64,000 nucleotides of DNA from Baylisascaris procyonis (GCA_037389465.1 JAZARR010000171.1:3596001-3660000); one strand, 5' to 3'. Shown: positions 1-14,231, counted from the first letter of the stretch. The notes: a model not told the origin generated them from the letters alone. Program-made: numbers and translations.

Positions 1-493
1 TGAGAAGTTTTATTGAAGAACGGGCGATGAACAAATTTTTCACGCAACTATTTCAACGTTCAATAGATTTTCTGTCATATGTGAAGAGTAATCGACCAAG
101 CACTTGAAGAAATTAACATTGCTAGTCAACTAGATCTGTTCGCAGAGAGATAAATAGAAAATTAAAGTCCTCATTAACGATAAGTGCGTTTAGAAAGGAA
201 TTTTTTTTCAGTTTGTTCCATTCTCTTTTAGAAAATAAATTTTATTTCTATCTCTTTTCTTGCTTACTTTCCTAGCTTTTCTCTTCTCAATAAAATAATT
301 GAAACCTCATAAGCTGCAACACTTTCAACCGCATATATACATATGTGAGGTGAAAGAATTCACAAAAGCAACGATCATCTCATCGCAGCAATGCTATCAA
401 TGAGTTTCACTTAAATGCTTATCGCAAATTCTTAAGTCTGTGAATATTCTCATATGAATTCATATTTCTTTTATTGTCTTCTATTGATGCAAA
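1..493. other. gene-free AT-rich stretch at left edge
   Basis: No open reading frame of note and no RNA gene is visible on either strand. The sequence is ordinary AT-rich DNA with short T and A runs. It ends where a degenerate minisatellite begins. Confidence 0.6.
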
Positions 494-776
494 TTTAATC
501 TATACTAACGGTATAAAACATTGCCCAATAGTCTGTACCCAATTGCAATTTATTGCCCAATGATCTGTCCTGGTGGCACAAGAAATTGTCGAATAATCTC
601 TGCTAGCGGTATTATTTGTCGCCCAATAATCTGTACTAGTCTAAAGCATACTCTTCAATAATCTGTACTAGCAGCATAATATACTGCTTAATGATCTATA
701 CCATAGGTATAGTTTGCTGCCAAAGATTCTATACCAGCGGTATACTAAATTCTTCAATAATCTGTAATATACTGTC
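494..776. repeat. degenerate minisatellite, period 32-33 bp, about nine units
   Basis: The core CAATAATCTGTACTAGCGG recurs in degenerate form. Copies of the core start near 495, 526, 558, 591, 624, 656, 689, 721 and 755, so the spacing stays at 31-34 bp throughout. Units differ by substitutions and small indels, so the array is old rather than freshly expanded. The best-preserved units are around 621-680. No coding potential is conserved across units; short ORFs crossing the array on the - strand are by-products of the repeat. Whether the same unit occurs elsewhere in the genome cannot be seen here. Confidence 0.75.
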
Positions 777-3700
777 CGCCAAACGTACCATCGTTTGATG
801 CACATCTCTGTTCGCAAATATCTTGCAGTTTTTTGCACTAGTGAAAGATGAAGGAAAAAGAGGAGCATTTAGCCATAATTTGTCACATATAACAATTACA
901 AAAAATAGCACATTAGAGTTAGCTAATCGTCCATCTGGCTGCGCATTTATTTGCATTTAAAAATGAGGTTTTTATGGTTGCAAAGATGCTCAGCCGTTCA
1001 CTCATATTCTTCACTCATGTGACTGCATGTCATCAAATTGACAGCAGATCGAATTTGCATATTCATTTAGCCTCATCCTCACTAAAAATTTGCCTCTATC
1101 GCTTTTTAAATCCATCGTTTCGAACGTTGCCTCAAATAATTTTATGTTAGCCATTGATGAAGATATCTGATCAGAGGGTCCAGTAAGCGCGAGAAAAATA
1201 TCTGAGCGGGAAGTGTGCAGCAGTGATGCTGATATGTAAGCTGACGAGAAAATATAAAGCAAATAGAGTTCTTTCGCCTATAAATGTTCAATATTTGCAC
1301 ATTTTATCATGTGTTCTTGAAATAATAGTTTTAATCTATAAATTTAATTTTCATTTGTTTATTCTTGAAGAGTTTACTGTTAATGGGAAGAGGTCAATTG
1401 TGACTAATGATTATAAATGATGATAGTGTAGACGTCCCATTTACTAAATCCAACTAACACCTTCAGATCACCTCCAAAATCTGTTAGAAGAAAAAATGAA
1501 TAGCGAAAGATCGCAAATATCATGGAAGAATTACTTTTTTTCAAAAAAAAAACTTTTTTTGAAATATTCCAAAATTCAGCTAAAAAAAATGAAAAAATCT
1601 TTTCATAAATAAAAATCTAAAGTAATCTATCGCAATTTCATAATTTATTTTAGAATTAATCCTGTTTTTCTAGAATTAATTCTGCCTGTTTTTTGTGGTT
1701 GTTTTCAAGATTGTGGTATATATCCCAATCCTCTCCTTTTCGACGCATTTATCTGAGCTGCAATACATTTCACAATCGTAGAGAAACGGTATAACTTTCA
1801 AAAATGAATGAATTTTTGTCACACGTAAGTCCACAAAATTTCATATGCCACATATTTTGAATATTATAAACTCAACGCATTATCCTTTGTCCTATCTTCC
1901 TTACTTCGTTGAGTGAAATTTTGAACGTTAAAAAAAGTGAAGTTGTATGGAATATAACAAACAAATTTGACCGGAAGTGGTAACGATTGTCGTATTATTA
2001 AGCTAAACGTAAATAAATGAGTGAATACGCTTCCGATTTGAAATTTCATAGTGCTTCAAACAGTTATAAAATTTTGTTATATTGCTCACCGATTGATTTA
2101 ATTATTGCTTGTTGAACTGTGCATTGATTCATCTGACTGCAATAACTGAACACTGCTGAACCTGTTACGTTCATTACGTAAGAAATCTATGATGAAAATC
2201 GAAATGATTGGGGAAAAGGATGAAGATTAATCCGATTAAAGTAAAATTGAGTGAAAACCCCTTTTCCTAGCTTCTTAGAAAAACCAAAATTTTGTTAATA
2301 AATTATGAGAATTCATAACGGCGATAATAAAATTATATATAAAACTCGTGTTCACTTGAGTTATGAGTCTCGAAAAATATCAAAATTCAGTATTTAATGT
2401 AAATATTAAAAAGAATTTCAACATTTCTTATATAGAATGTCTGAGAAAATTGTGGAAATATTTAGAAAAAAAAAATTTTTAGAATTTAGGAAATTGAATG
2501 ATTTCTCAGTGAAAAATATTTTCTAATTTTCACTTGCAATGAAGCTATCGCCAATAGCCATATCATTTATGAGGAAGAGCAATTTTCCGACTCTTATAGA
2601 TAATGCATTAGTTACTAACAGTCAACCCCACCCCTAGATCTGCTACACACATTAGCACGCCTCTTGCATTGTTCCATCGAACGTAGTAGGTATATGAAAG
2701 CACGGTGGAACCCTACGCTCTCTTCCCAATGAAATTTGCTGTTATAGATTAAGAGAGGATATCTTTCCCCTCGATGCTCTCCCCTTTCCCCTTCTCTCCC
2801 CTCACACATTCCTCTCCTCCTCCTTAACATAACACCCGGTCCCAACACAACGAACGAGTGCGTCACAGCTCAGAGCATTTATTTCGTCTGAGACGATAAT
2901 TCAACCTCAATTAGGGGGTGAAAACAAATTTCATCAACTCTGCATTAAACTGTAGTAAAGGGCTATCGTGGGAATGGTTCAGCATTGAAGTGGATAAGAA
3001 GTGATTGACGTCAAAGCTGCTTTCGCTACTCAACTATACGATTCAATTTGCATTCCAATCAACGGAAGAAGGAATTTTTTGCGTCTTCGTACTTAGCATT
3101 CCTTAATTCGCTTTTTTCCTGTCAATTCGTCATTACGCCAAATCGATTCGTCAACAACAACAATTCTCGTTTACAGAGTTCATAGGTAATAGAATCGATG
3201 AATCAATCTCAATGAGCCATTCATTTTCTTCATAATGAACGTAATTTTAGTCCACTTCTCATAGAGGGCAATGATTGTGCATAGCTCGGAAATAACTCTA
3301 ACTGATGAATATTAAAATACCATTGTTGCAAATATTTGTTTCTATAAGAAATTTTTTAAATGCATTTATACAAAATTGCATATTACAGCATGATCCTATG
3401 CGTATTTGTTGATCTGAGTGCTTGCACGTAACCGTTTCTTTGTCGATTCGATAGTGGAAACTTATTAGCCAATAAAATTCTATAATTATATAAAATTTAA
3501 GTGGTTCACGTAATAGAAGAGCCATAAATAAATCAATTTTAAGATCGGTACGATAATTCTCTGCGATGGATATAGATACTTAAATATGCCTAGAAATTAG
3601 CAATAATTTTACAACAACTTAATATTACATTTACATTAAGTTAAAATGTAAATTTTAATATTGATTCTCGTTGAGTTCTACTGCAATTATCGTCAAGAAA

Positions 3701-6700
3701 CTTTGTTGACAATTCTCACTTCATTCGTTGCTAAGCACTATGACATATTGCCAACGATGACTATAACATAATAGTTAAACCGATTATCCTATGCCATCAA
3801 TAAAGCATTTATTTTATACGCTTTTTGCACTGCAAAATAATAAAAAAAAACACTTTATAGGGAACCCTATCCGTTCTTCTCTCTTCATATTTCAGGACAA
3901 GTTCCACTACAAAAAAGGTAAAATGAAATTTTCTCATTCATGGAAGTGTCAATTCTAAAAATCATGATCTTTCTTATCGCTGGGTGGTATTTGTCTCGCG
4001 GGCAATTATACTTGATGAGAGGCGTGAATGAGAGAGTAGAATAACTGTGAATTGGGCCATCTCATTATGACATCGAAATTTCAATTCCTTATTGTCATTT
4101 AGTGCAATCGATATAGATAATGATCAAGTATCTTTCAATAGCTAATAAATAGTACTATTAAAAAGATTTGCCAATTTAAGGAAAATCGAACCATTTGCAC
4201 AACTTTCAATATTTGCATAAATGGGCCAAGATTAATTGTCTAGCCAATGAATAAATCTGAAAAATATTGCAAACGATGGAAAATGCGAATGGATATTTAA
4301 ATGGACAATTGGAGATATAACCTCACATAAGTATTAACCCTAGAGTGAAGCAAAAGAGAACTTAAAAGAGACAGTAAATGAATATTTTAACTACCATCAA
4401 GCAGCCAGGTAACCGCAAGGTGCACGAGGTAACTATAAGGTGCATAGCTATTCATGGTACATGTTGCACTCTAATGCTTTCAATTGCCTTATCGGCTGGC
4501 AACAATGTTTTTACGTATTTATGTTGAATGTTTATGATTGTAACGCACGTTGTGTGATTCTGATAACATTAAAGTTCAATGATCTATCGGCTCAATAAAC
4601 CGCTCAGTCTTCAACGTTCTCGTTTTGTATGTAAACAAAGGGTAGACATAATATAAGGTTTGGTGAAACAATAGCAATAATGGGAATTGGGTGTGGATAA
4701 AGATTGGGGGATCGGCAGAGGACTTCACATCCCGCCGCCATACTCTTGTGCAAAATATAAGAAAATCCCTTTTCGATTAATAAACCATCATTGAAGAATT
4801 TTTCCTTTCCCCTTAACTTTCGTTGTTTTCCTAAGCAAAAATCCTTTTCTCTTATATAGTGAAAGCGACAAATCCATCCATTTCATTTCTACTTTCAAGT
4901 ATTGAATAACGGAAAAGATTTACTACTATAAAATAATCAAGAAGATAAGAGCAGTTATAATACTGACATCTATCTAAAAGTATTACTCGTTCCTAAGGGG
5001 TTATTTTTTCTCTACATTTCTAAGGTAGACTATACAAGAATTACACAACTTTAAAGAGGAAATAGTAAGCAAAAGATAAAATTACAAAGCTGAGCCATAT
5101 AAGTGCTAAAAATATGAGAAGCAAATTATGATATGATGACCAGGTAGCATATCGCTTATTGCGAGGGATCGACAGCTACTTCTTCACCTCGTTTAGTGAA
5201 CAACGGTGAAAAGGTAGCATTGCGAGGGAGTTACCCCTTCTCCGTTCTCCCTCCCCTTCCACCTGCGAGGAGTGAATGAGGAGTAGAATCACTGAAAAGA
5301 TGAATCATTTGATGATGCTACAGCGATGAGCTAGGATTTATGTTAATCTTCAATTTTCTGCCCTACACAGTGAGCAGCGATGAGTGGATACTCGTGCGCA
5401 GTTTTCATCCTCGTGGCGATCAACTCAGAAGGCTAAACGAGCAATAGAGGCTTATTTTATATCGATATCGAATAAGTGACAAGAAAGAAGCACCAGTATA
5501 AAGTTTATGCGTTTAGTATTACCTCGATGGGTAACGAAAAATCATCAGAAATCAACTCTCAACTTGTATCACTTCTTACACAAAAAAGGTAATTGGATAT
5601 AATGACCAAAAAATCATACGCAATAAGTTGATCATATATCAGTCTTTTATTAAAACTTGCGATGATTCTCGCATAACGGCATAACGATCTCAATCAAGTC
5701 AAAATTTTCCATTGCAATTTCATATTTCATAGTGTACAATAGATGTGATAGTTTTAGAGTGTTTTAAAAATGTTCCGATTCGATTGATCCAAACTTGAGA
5801 GTGCGCGGAAAATGCTGCCCACTACCATTTAGTTGGTTACTGAATGTTAGGTTTTTCTCCTAAACAAGCAAAGACATACAAATTCCAACAGCTTTGTTCA
5901 CTTGGCTGCATACTAAGAATGAAAAGTGGAAGGAAGCACAATAGTGACAGCAGAAATAAAATGATTTAACGAAAACTTCGGCTTTCACAGCTTACTTCAG
6001 ATAACTTTTTTTGAGGTGAGCATATTTAATTGCGATCGGTGAATGTAGATTATGGTGGGTTGAGATGGAATCCAGCCAGACGTTGCGTTCTTAACGAGCT
6101 ATTAAACATGAAAAAAAGCTGGCTGTAGAGCTCTTGTGCTCGTCTGTTGCGGCTGCCTAATCCCGCCCATACGTCTCCAATCTGTTGAAGTGACATTTTC
6201 TTATTCCACATCCACACTACCGAATGGATTAACATTTTAAGTTAGATGCTCAAAGTTGGCCATAAATCAAAATTGCATAAACCAACTCAATCGCAGTCGC
6301 TTCCTTACAGATACGATAAGGAAGTTAGGATTTCAGATATTGACAACGAAGGACGATTATTCCGATGAATTTCAGGTTAAACTTCAAGAAATTTTTTTTA
6401 CCATGAGACAAATCTTAGCTTCTATTGACGAAATTTATTTCAACTGTATTTCAAAAATAATTGCAGATAGAATTTTGCATTTTTATATGAATTTAATTAC
6501 TCTCGGGAAATTTTCACTTTACCTTACCTGTGGGCAATTCTAAATTTGAAGTTGCTTAGCTCTATGCCACAGTCGTATAACATTCTCAATCACATAAATA
6601 TCATTGCAACAATGTAAAATCATTGTGAAATTTTTTTCACTAGCAGTTTTTGGGTGCGGGAGGAAGGGGGTCACTTTGAGTGATGGATAGCTGGTCGGCA

Positions 6701-9700
6701 TATTGTCATAACAGAAGCGTAACAAACGTTGACAGGTTGGTGATCATAAGAGAAGCACAAACCTGACAAATGCCTTTTTTAAATTATTCGCTTGTCCATT
6801 AATTCATTCATAGAAGATTAGTTTCCATCAGAATAAACGAAATTAAGACGATTTCAAAAAATAAAAATAAAATAAATAAATAAATTGTGACAATAATTTA
6901 AATGTAGGTACCTATAATCACTAATTACAATGAACACTAACAAAGCACTACTAACAGTAATAATATTTGCTATTATATTTTACATGTAAAAATGCAATAA
7001 ATCATAAAAATATTTATTTACGAAAATATTTACGCAATTTAGATAATGAAACAATATTGGGGAATAATTTTTATGACGTCACTTTTGTGGCAATTTAAAT
7101 AAGTATATTAGTATATGCTTAATAAATGAACTTTAAAAACGAATTCATTGCTAAATAGATGAATTTCTAAATTATTAAATTTTATTACAGAATATGTGCA
7201 TTTAAAAAATTTCATTCGAGAAATAATTTCCCTACTAAACGAAGAGAAACTAATAAATAAATTAGCGCATTTAACTCGGTCGAAAGAAAGTTTTTTTTTT
7301 TTTTTGGACAAGTAAGGTCGAAACAAAATTATTCCGTTATGAAAAAAAAAAATAAAATTATAAAGTGCAATTATTGCACAATACGATTGAATGAATTGCA
7401 TTTTATGTCACATATCCATTTTTTGCACTTATCGCGTAATTTCTTTCATAACTTTTGTTTTCTAGAGTACAATATGGTGAAATCGACAAAAAAATCGACC
7501 TATGATAATATAGAACAATAGAGGACAGCGTTTTTACAGTATATCGAAGAGTGAACAAATAAGAGAGTAGTTAGTGCGGAAGTAATGTATTCTGAGTCTA
7601 TAAGTGCAAATCAAATCAGTTGGGAAATTTGGGGAATTAGTTGATAAAATTAGAGATTGGGGAAAAGAATGATTGATTGCAGAATTGAGAAGAATTGAAA
7701 GAAAAAATCAAAATTTGGGAAAATAGAGAGAGCGTATAACACGCATAAAAATAAGCATCTAATTTAATGACATACATAATAATGCCAATTATTTAAAGCA
7801 AATGATAGAATAAAGAGAGCAGTATTAAATTTACTATAACAGTAATATAACGTTGTAATATTGCGATTTTTGTGGCCAAAAAGATTGTGGAAAGCGTGAT
7901 TTTGCTGTGGAACATTATTTGCTACACGAGTTGAAGTCATAACGTTGCTATGTATTTGCTTCCCAATTCTCGGCGATCACCGCCGACAATAAGGCTTTTA
8001 GGGTGATTTATTGCGCTGATTATTGCGCTGTGATAAGTTTTTTTTTTTTTTTAAATCTTCGTATTCTATATTATAATGTGATTTTTTAGGTGCTTTATTT
8101 ATGTTTCCAATTTTGATAGCCGCCTGACTCGAATAAAACTGAAATATACAAAAATTCCCTTTTGTACCTCCTCTAATCCAGGCATAATTATATTCTGATT
8201 TCGCGTAAATTTATCGATAAATTATATTCAAGTACTGAGAGGATAAAGTCAATGATAGTGGACAAATATATCATCCATATTAATAAAGAGTTGTTTGAAG
8301 AGTTAAATCATACTTTAAGATAGAATGAATATTGTAATGTTAAATGAATGCGTTTCAGAATACTCACAAGAAAGTTTCACATAAGATGATAAGAGTAAGG
8401 AAGCAATATGGGAATTGGCAAATGGAACAGAATAACATAGGAATAGAATATACACATGGAAGCATGAGATATGATATGAACATTTATGCCATATATGATT
8501 GTAAAATCGATAGATCAACGACGAAAGGTACGAAGGAGTATATTAAGATAGAAACTATGGTGTTATGAAATAGAAACTTGTGTCGAAAGCAGTTGTCTAG
8601 AGGCAACAAAAATCACATTCCCACGAACTGAAAGGGGAAACCCAAAGTAAAGCCAACCACAACATACTTTTTATTTAAGTATAATGATGACAAGAAAAAA
8701 AATTCCATCTCTCATCTCATTGCCGGTTTCTAGTTTATCTAATCACTCCTTTTTTTGCCGTTGTTTTTTCGCTCTCATTCCTTAAGCAAATGTTCTTTCA
8801 TTTGACCCATTTTTATTTGCTCAAAAGAATATCAACAAATTTAACTGCACAGCACAATTGCCTTTCAGTTCATAAATCCGGCAACGTTCCAAAACCTCAA
8901 AGGCATTTCAATAAACATCGCAAAAAAACGTTATCATAACAAAATCCGGCAAAATGATTCGAAAAGAATTCTTGAAGTCCTCTCTGATGAGTTTGTGTTC
9001 GTGAGTTCAAGTTTTTTTTTTTTTTTTTTTGAAGAAACAAGGAGGCAAAGGGTAGGAGAGGGTTTCAGACGACGTTACTCCGGAAATTTGAGTGGTCGCA
9101 ACTTTTGATGGGGGAATTGAAAGAGAAAATTAATGACACAATAAATGAAATCAGCGGTCTGAGACGTTTACAAAGATGCTGAAAAATTGCAAAAATAAGC
9201 GGCACTTTGCCAAATCTTTTACAACTTCAAAACATTTCATTCAATCAACAAAAACAATGTGAACATCACTCAATAAGTTTATAAACTGAATATTTTTCAC
9301 GAAAAAAAATTCAACGCATCAACAAATAAATAAACACAATTTTTGATAATTTCTAGAAATTCAAATAAATAAATTTTTCAAATTTTTTTCAGCGCGAATA
9401 AATAAAATTAAAGAAATAAAATTCAACGCTTCAAATAAATTTTTCATCAGAGAGATATTAAACAAAAGAGATCTTTTAATGAAATAATATGGGAAATTAT
9501 TCCTAAATGACATACGTCGATAAAAATTCCCATGGAGAGTCGTTATATTCGATCTTTCTAATGGCATCATTATTTATAGAAAATTATTCAGCAATTTAAA
9601 TGTGAAATAACACTTCTAAAGATGCTTACGATAGCCTTTTTTTGCGTTGTCGCTTCGTCAACAAATAATTTACATAATGGTAAATTTGCATTATGAAAGC

Positions 9701-9905
9701 GTTATATAGAGCTGCTCTATAAACAATAATTCATCGCAACATAATTTGCATATTTTCTTTTGAATATGATAATCTATCATCATGGATATTTTGAAACTTT
9801 TTAGGTTTAATATTTCTGTCATCATCGAAGTGGATGATTGTTATTTAATTTTATTTTCTCGAAAATTTATGTAAAAAATGATGTTTGAAAATATGGAAAA
9901 TTTGA
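777..9905. other. gene-free AT-rich region
   Basis: About 9 kb with no supportable gene. ORFs stay below 100 codons and match no family I recognise; the longest (6256-6543, +) has no flanking splice-site pair that extends it. Minor structure: a short duplication of an AGGTAAC...AAGGTGCA pattern near 4410-4445, a second small duplication of AGGTAGCAT...TTGCGAGGG at about 5143-5235, T runs at 7291-7305, 8039-8052 and 9010-9030, and a TGACGTCA palindrome at 7074-7081. A CT-rich patch lies at 2760-2825. Confidence 0.55.
7074..7081. promoter_or_regulatory. TGACGTCA palindrome (CRE-type site)
   Basis: Exact CREB/ATF-type palindrome in an AT-rich context. It is one of four exact copies in the window. 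No adjacent gene is recognised, so a regulatory role is only a possibility. Confidence 0.25.
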
Positions 9906-9993
9906 TTTATTGATAATTTTCTAAATGGATATGAAATTGGATTAATTGATTTATTAATCCAATTTCATATCCATTTAGAAAATTATCAATAAA
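9906..9993. repeat. perfect 41-bp inverted repeat with 6-nt loop
   Basis: The left arm (9906-9946) and right arm (9953-9993) are exact reverse complements over 41 bp, separated by TGATTT. The arms start TTTATTGATAATTTTC and run to GGATTAAT. Transcription of either strand would give one uninterrupted 41-bp hairpin. The perfect match implies a recent origin or active homogenisation. Candidates are a short fold-back or MITE remnant, a source of small RNAs, or a local inverted duplication. A classical microRNA precursor usually has mismatches and a longer loop, so that reading is less likely. No flanking target-site duplication stands out. Confidence 0.85.
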
Positions 9994-12900
9994 GTTCTTA
10001 AGCTTATTCCGTACTTGAAAATCGAACTGAAAACTGAACGACTTTAAAAATTATGAATCAAATCAAAAATTTCCTCTCTAAAGAAGACATATTCGCATTT
10101 AAATGTCATAAAAGTTGTAAACCTCCATGCCATGAAAACAGCGAATAAAGTGGTTCGTCTATGTATATTAATAGCATCGTGAATCTCTGATCGAACAAAA
10201 CTAAAGCCGTAGTAAAATTTTAACTTATATTAGGTTCTCGAACTAATATTTAAATCCATAATAGTGTGTAGGAATATTTTTGGACGGATACAACTGTGCG
10301 TACGAAGCAAATAACTTTTAAGAAATAATCGAAAATTGAACGTTTATCGTTTTTTAAGCGCAATTGGAGTGCGATGCACTTTTTCTCACCCCGAACGTCA
10401 ACGGATTTAATGACGTAACGTAAGGAAACCTCTTCGCGATTCTAATAAAACACCTCAAACACAAATCCATTCCAATATCGTTGGATGCCAACCGTTTTGC
10501 CTAAATAAGGCGCGGATGTCCATATCGTTCTAGAGTCAATGTATATTATAGCATCGATGTCCCTTTAAACCATTTTTGCTTTTGGTGCAATGTAGGCGAC
10601 AAACTTAGTGATGCCGACTTCAATCTGCGCTAAAATGAAGCCATTGGATAAGCACACATATGTATACACAACACACATACTACCATACAGATAGACACAA
10701 TCAAATGGTAGACATAAGTAGACACAGGCAAACACACATACATAAACGTACATAACTCATACAAATACATACACACCCACACATATGAACACGTGTATAC
10801 GTATGCATGGATGATACGTCACCACAATGTGCATTGCAAATATTAGCTATTAAGACAATTGATGAATAGAATGTTAAAAATTGTGAAGACGAATAGCAAG
10901 CGATCTTCATTAGCATATTTCCCACTTGGTGACAAATCGAGGAACTTGAAAAACATTAAAATTCACGCTCTTTGAAATGTAAAAAAAACTGCATTATTTG
11001 ATTTGTTAAGCTATCAAAATTTTAAATTTCCTCTCGAACGAAACGATTCATTAAGGTGAAATGCATTTGTCAAAAAGGCCTCTAAAGCTGCCCACTGCAT
11101 TCAAAGAAGTGCATCTCTTCAATGAAAAACTCGATGACGTTCGAGTTTATTGCGTCGATAATACATCACAATAGGAAATGCCTATTACGAATACATGTCG
11201 ACGAGTCTATTCCACAATCAATTTGTTGATGTTTAAAGACGTTCACTATAAGATCAGAAATTTGTTCAACTCGAGAATAGTTTTATTTCATAGAGAAGAT
11301 GATGAATTGCATGCATTGAACTGATCTTACAAAATTGTATTTCTATATACAGATGTTGTTTTCTGCATATAACAAGAACGATGAAATAAGCACATTTTAT
11401 AATGCTGTAAAAGAATACTGAAAAAAATGTACAACGCAGCAGTTGTGTGATAATAAGTTTTTTGTGAAATGAGCATATTGTTTAAAATTTTCTATTCTAC
11501 TGTGTTGAATGAACTACAAATACAGCAGTGAAGGTTTGCATTTAACGATAAACATGTTGGCAGCTTGGTGATATTCTCCTCTTTACATATATCTTCGTTT
11601 ATAAAACTTGTTAATACCATCATACCATTGTCTAGAGGTAAGACTTTGTCAAACATACACATTAATGCTTTCAATCAAAAAGTAGCTAAGTCTTCGAGAA
11701 AAAATTGCAATGTATTGTTTTAGTCAACCACATTTTTAAAGCATTTGTCCTCCGCATTTAAATTCAGAACGATAGAAGAAAAAATTATATTCACTTTCAG
11801 TTGTTCCATTTCAATCGATAAAATTTTTGAATAGTCTCTTTTTTGCTCATCAAATCATTAATGTAAATTAAAAATTTCGAAGTTAAAATAACCCTATGAG
11901 GCATTGTGCTAACTTCTTTTTCCAAAAATATCAACTTGTAACGTTGAAGAGTATAATTGACCTAAATAGGCTTAATAGAATATTAAAATTTTTTATGAAA
12001 ACATCTGCAATCGAAAATTAATGGATAATAGTCGGATTATTCTCTTCGAGTTAGAATCTAGGTGACCTTGATAGGTACGACGAAGTAAATCTTCCGCAAT
12101 CTTGAATAGGCTTCAACTTTCATTCGACGAAATTTAGTTAGGAACTCGAAATGCTCGACGCGAAAAGCGGAAAGATTCATTCACATCTCCACTGCCTTCA
12201 GTATGAACATCAAAAACATCAAAAAGCAAAGAGTACATTAGCACAGAATCATTATAACATATTCTAGTGTTTAATGCTACACTTTGAATGGTCACCTGTT
12301 CGATTCAATATGACTGCAGAGAAATTCACTCACTTCTCATTTATCACCATGCAAGCTTAGAGCAAACTTTGCAATGATCCTTGCAAAAGGGTTCAGAGCA
12401 CCCAGAGCAAAGCATTTATTCATTGTTAGATAATAGTTTCATGATTTAATTCCACTTTTTTATTGTAATATAGATATCATTATGAAATATATCCATATCA
12501 CTATTAATCAACCTATATCAGTATGAAAGATCGCAGATTATATCACTGTATGGTAGACATTATACCCGTAAAATTTCTCAACTACTGTTTCAAGCCGCTT
12601 TCTAGATAAATTTGAAAGGCACACATAAAAACAAATACACAAACACTGCGGACCCATAAGACGCTTAACAAATGCATATTTCTAAGAAAGCATAATTCAG
12701 TTAGATATTTTGTATAAAGGGAGCCGTTGAAATGAATACACCGACGTTACAACTCAAACGAAATCTGAATATTTTTCAGAATGTTTCAAATAAAAAAAAT
12801 TTTTATTTCAAGAATTCAATTCATCATTATCGGTTTTTTTTTTTTTTTTTTTTTTAAAAACATTTCTTCGAGCATTTTAACAAAGCGGCCATCAAATATT

Positions 12901-13439
12901 TTGCCTTCTTAAATAAAATAAAAATATAGGAAATGAACTAGTAGCTATGAAAATTATAAGCCGTCAATTTCTGAAATATTTTAAAGTGCTATAAATTCCT
13001 AAGAGAGATAATTTCAACTCTTAATTCATGCTTATATTTTATTGAAAAACAAGTGGAATTTATTCGCGTAGTATAGATGAAATGGAGTATTTTTTACATA
13101 ATGAGGCATCATTCATTATCGATCATATGGTGTCCTGCATAATACTCACAGGAAAAACTATAACGACAAAAATCATAGCAATTTTCCTATGAATATGTAA
13201 CGAGTAGTTTGGCATGAAGCGATTGGAAAAGATGACAGCTGAACTAATAGCAGTTGCTGCCCGTTAGGGCGTCACCCGGAAAGGGAACATAGCCCGTGAC
13301 GTAGATAGAAGGCTGGTGTATGTCGTGCAAATTGTACGGATAAAGGAAACGACGGCCTACGCGTAACTAACATGACTTTCGTTAATGCGAAAGGGGCAAA
13401 AACGGAAAAAAAAACAACCATTTTATTATTCAACCATTT
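9994..13439. other. gene-free region with CA-rich patch and T run
   Basis: No supportable gene. It contains a degenerate CA-rich patch (about 10651-10811) and a long T run (12834-12855). A moderately GC-richer patch lies at 13255-13400, directly left of the inverted-repeat element. Short ORFs on the - strand around 10565-10925 are translations of the CA-rich repeat. Confidence 0.55.
10651..10811. repeat. degenerate CA/ACAT-rich microsatellite patch
   Basis: Many short ACACAC, ACATAC and AGACAC motifs are interspersed with unique bases over about 160 bp. It is imperfect throughout, so it is an old dinucleotide or tetranucleotide array. Confidence 0.6.
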
Positions 13440-13536
13440 CATTGCATTTCCTGCATCGGTCGGTATTTAACCAACTTTCATACTGCATTTTTTGCATATG
13501 AGCAGTAACACTGTTGTTTCGCAGACGCATGATCGA

Positions 13537-13677
13537 TATATATAGGTACAATAGTTTTTGGATATGACCATGTAATGCGTCGAGTACAGATGGAATAATC
13601 ATTTATGCTGACGTTTCGGCTCTTTGAGCCACGATCATAGCAACCAAGCTGAAAATTCATCATATAAAATACACTTT
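13537..13677 (-). repeat. left inverted arm with hammerhead-like motif
   Basis: Reverse complement of 14091-14231, differing at only a few positions. The hammerhead-like segment reads on the - strand. Its 5' core reads ATGATCGT, where a canonical hammerhead has CTGATGA. Confidence 0.8.
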
Positions 13678-13967
13678 CTCGATCATATGCTGCATGCCCG
13701 ATGGCCAAGCATGTTGCCGAGGTCCACAACCTTGAGGCAACCAACATTGCAGTCGAAATACTTGCTCGTGGCAAAGGCACGCTAATCCGCAAGATAAGGA
13801 AGCCCACCTCATAAACTCTCTAAAACCACAGATTAACGGCTGTGTCGAATTATCCAACCTCACTAATCTTCTCTCTCGAGAACTCTAAATCCTTTATTTT
13901 TCCTTTTTTTGTCTTTCTTTTCGTTTCTTTGTTGTTGTTGTTGTTTTTTTTTATTTCCTTTCCGTCG

Positions 13968-13968
<1 letters not shown>

Positions 13969-14018
<50 letters not shown>
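13969..14018. repeat. (TA)n microsatellite inside the inverted-repeat element
   Basis: Uninterrupted TA dinucleotides for about 50 bp, in the spacer between the two inverted arms. A GTT trinucleotide run (13931-13943) and T-rich DNA precede it. Confidence 0.95.
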
Positions 14019-14025
<7 letters not shown>

Positions 14026-14090
14026 ACCCTCCTTCTCACTACCGTTCATATCACACCTGTTTGAAACCCCTCCAAGTCTATGAAACGTAC

Positions 14091-14231
14091 AAAGTGTATT
14101 TTATGTGATGAATTTTCAGCTTGGTTGCTATGATCATGGCTCAAAGAGCCGAAACGTCAGCATAAATGATTATTCCATCTGTACTCGACGCATTACATGG
14201 TCATATCCAAAAACTATTGTACCAATATATG
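14091..14231 (+). repeat. right inverted arm with hammerhead-like motif
   Basis: On the + strand TGCT (possible stem I) is followed by ATGATCAT, the hairpin GGCTC-AAA-GAGCC (stem II), GAA, the self-complementary ACGT (stem III, closable only as a dimer), C, and AGCA (stem I partner). The 5' core deviates from CTGATGA in both arms, so self-cleavage is doubtful as the sequence stands. Confidence 0.6.

Noticed and set aside
2615..2866. Arg/Glu-rich ORF on the - strand
   Set aside because: It is translation of a purine-rich tract (CT-rich on the + strand) with no other support.
6256..6543. 95-codon ORF with protein-like composition
   Set aside because: It resembles no family I know. Several ORFs of this length are expected by chance in 64 kb, and no convincing splice sites extend it.
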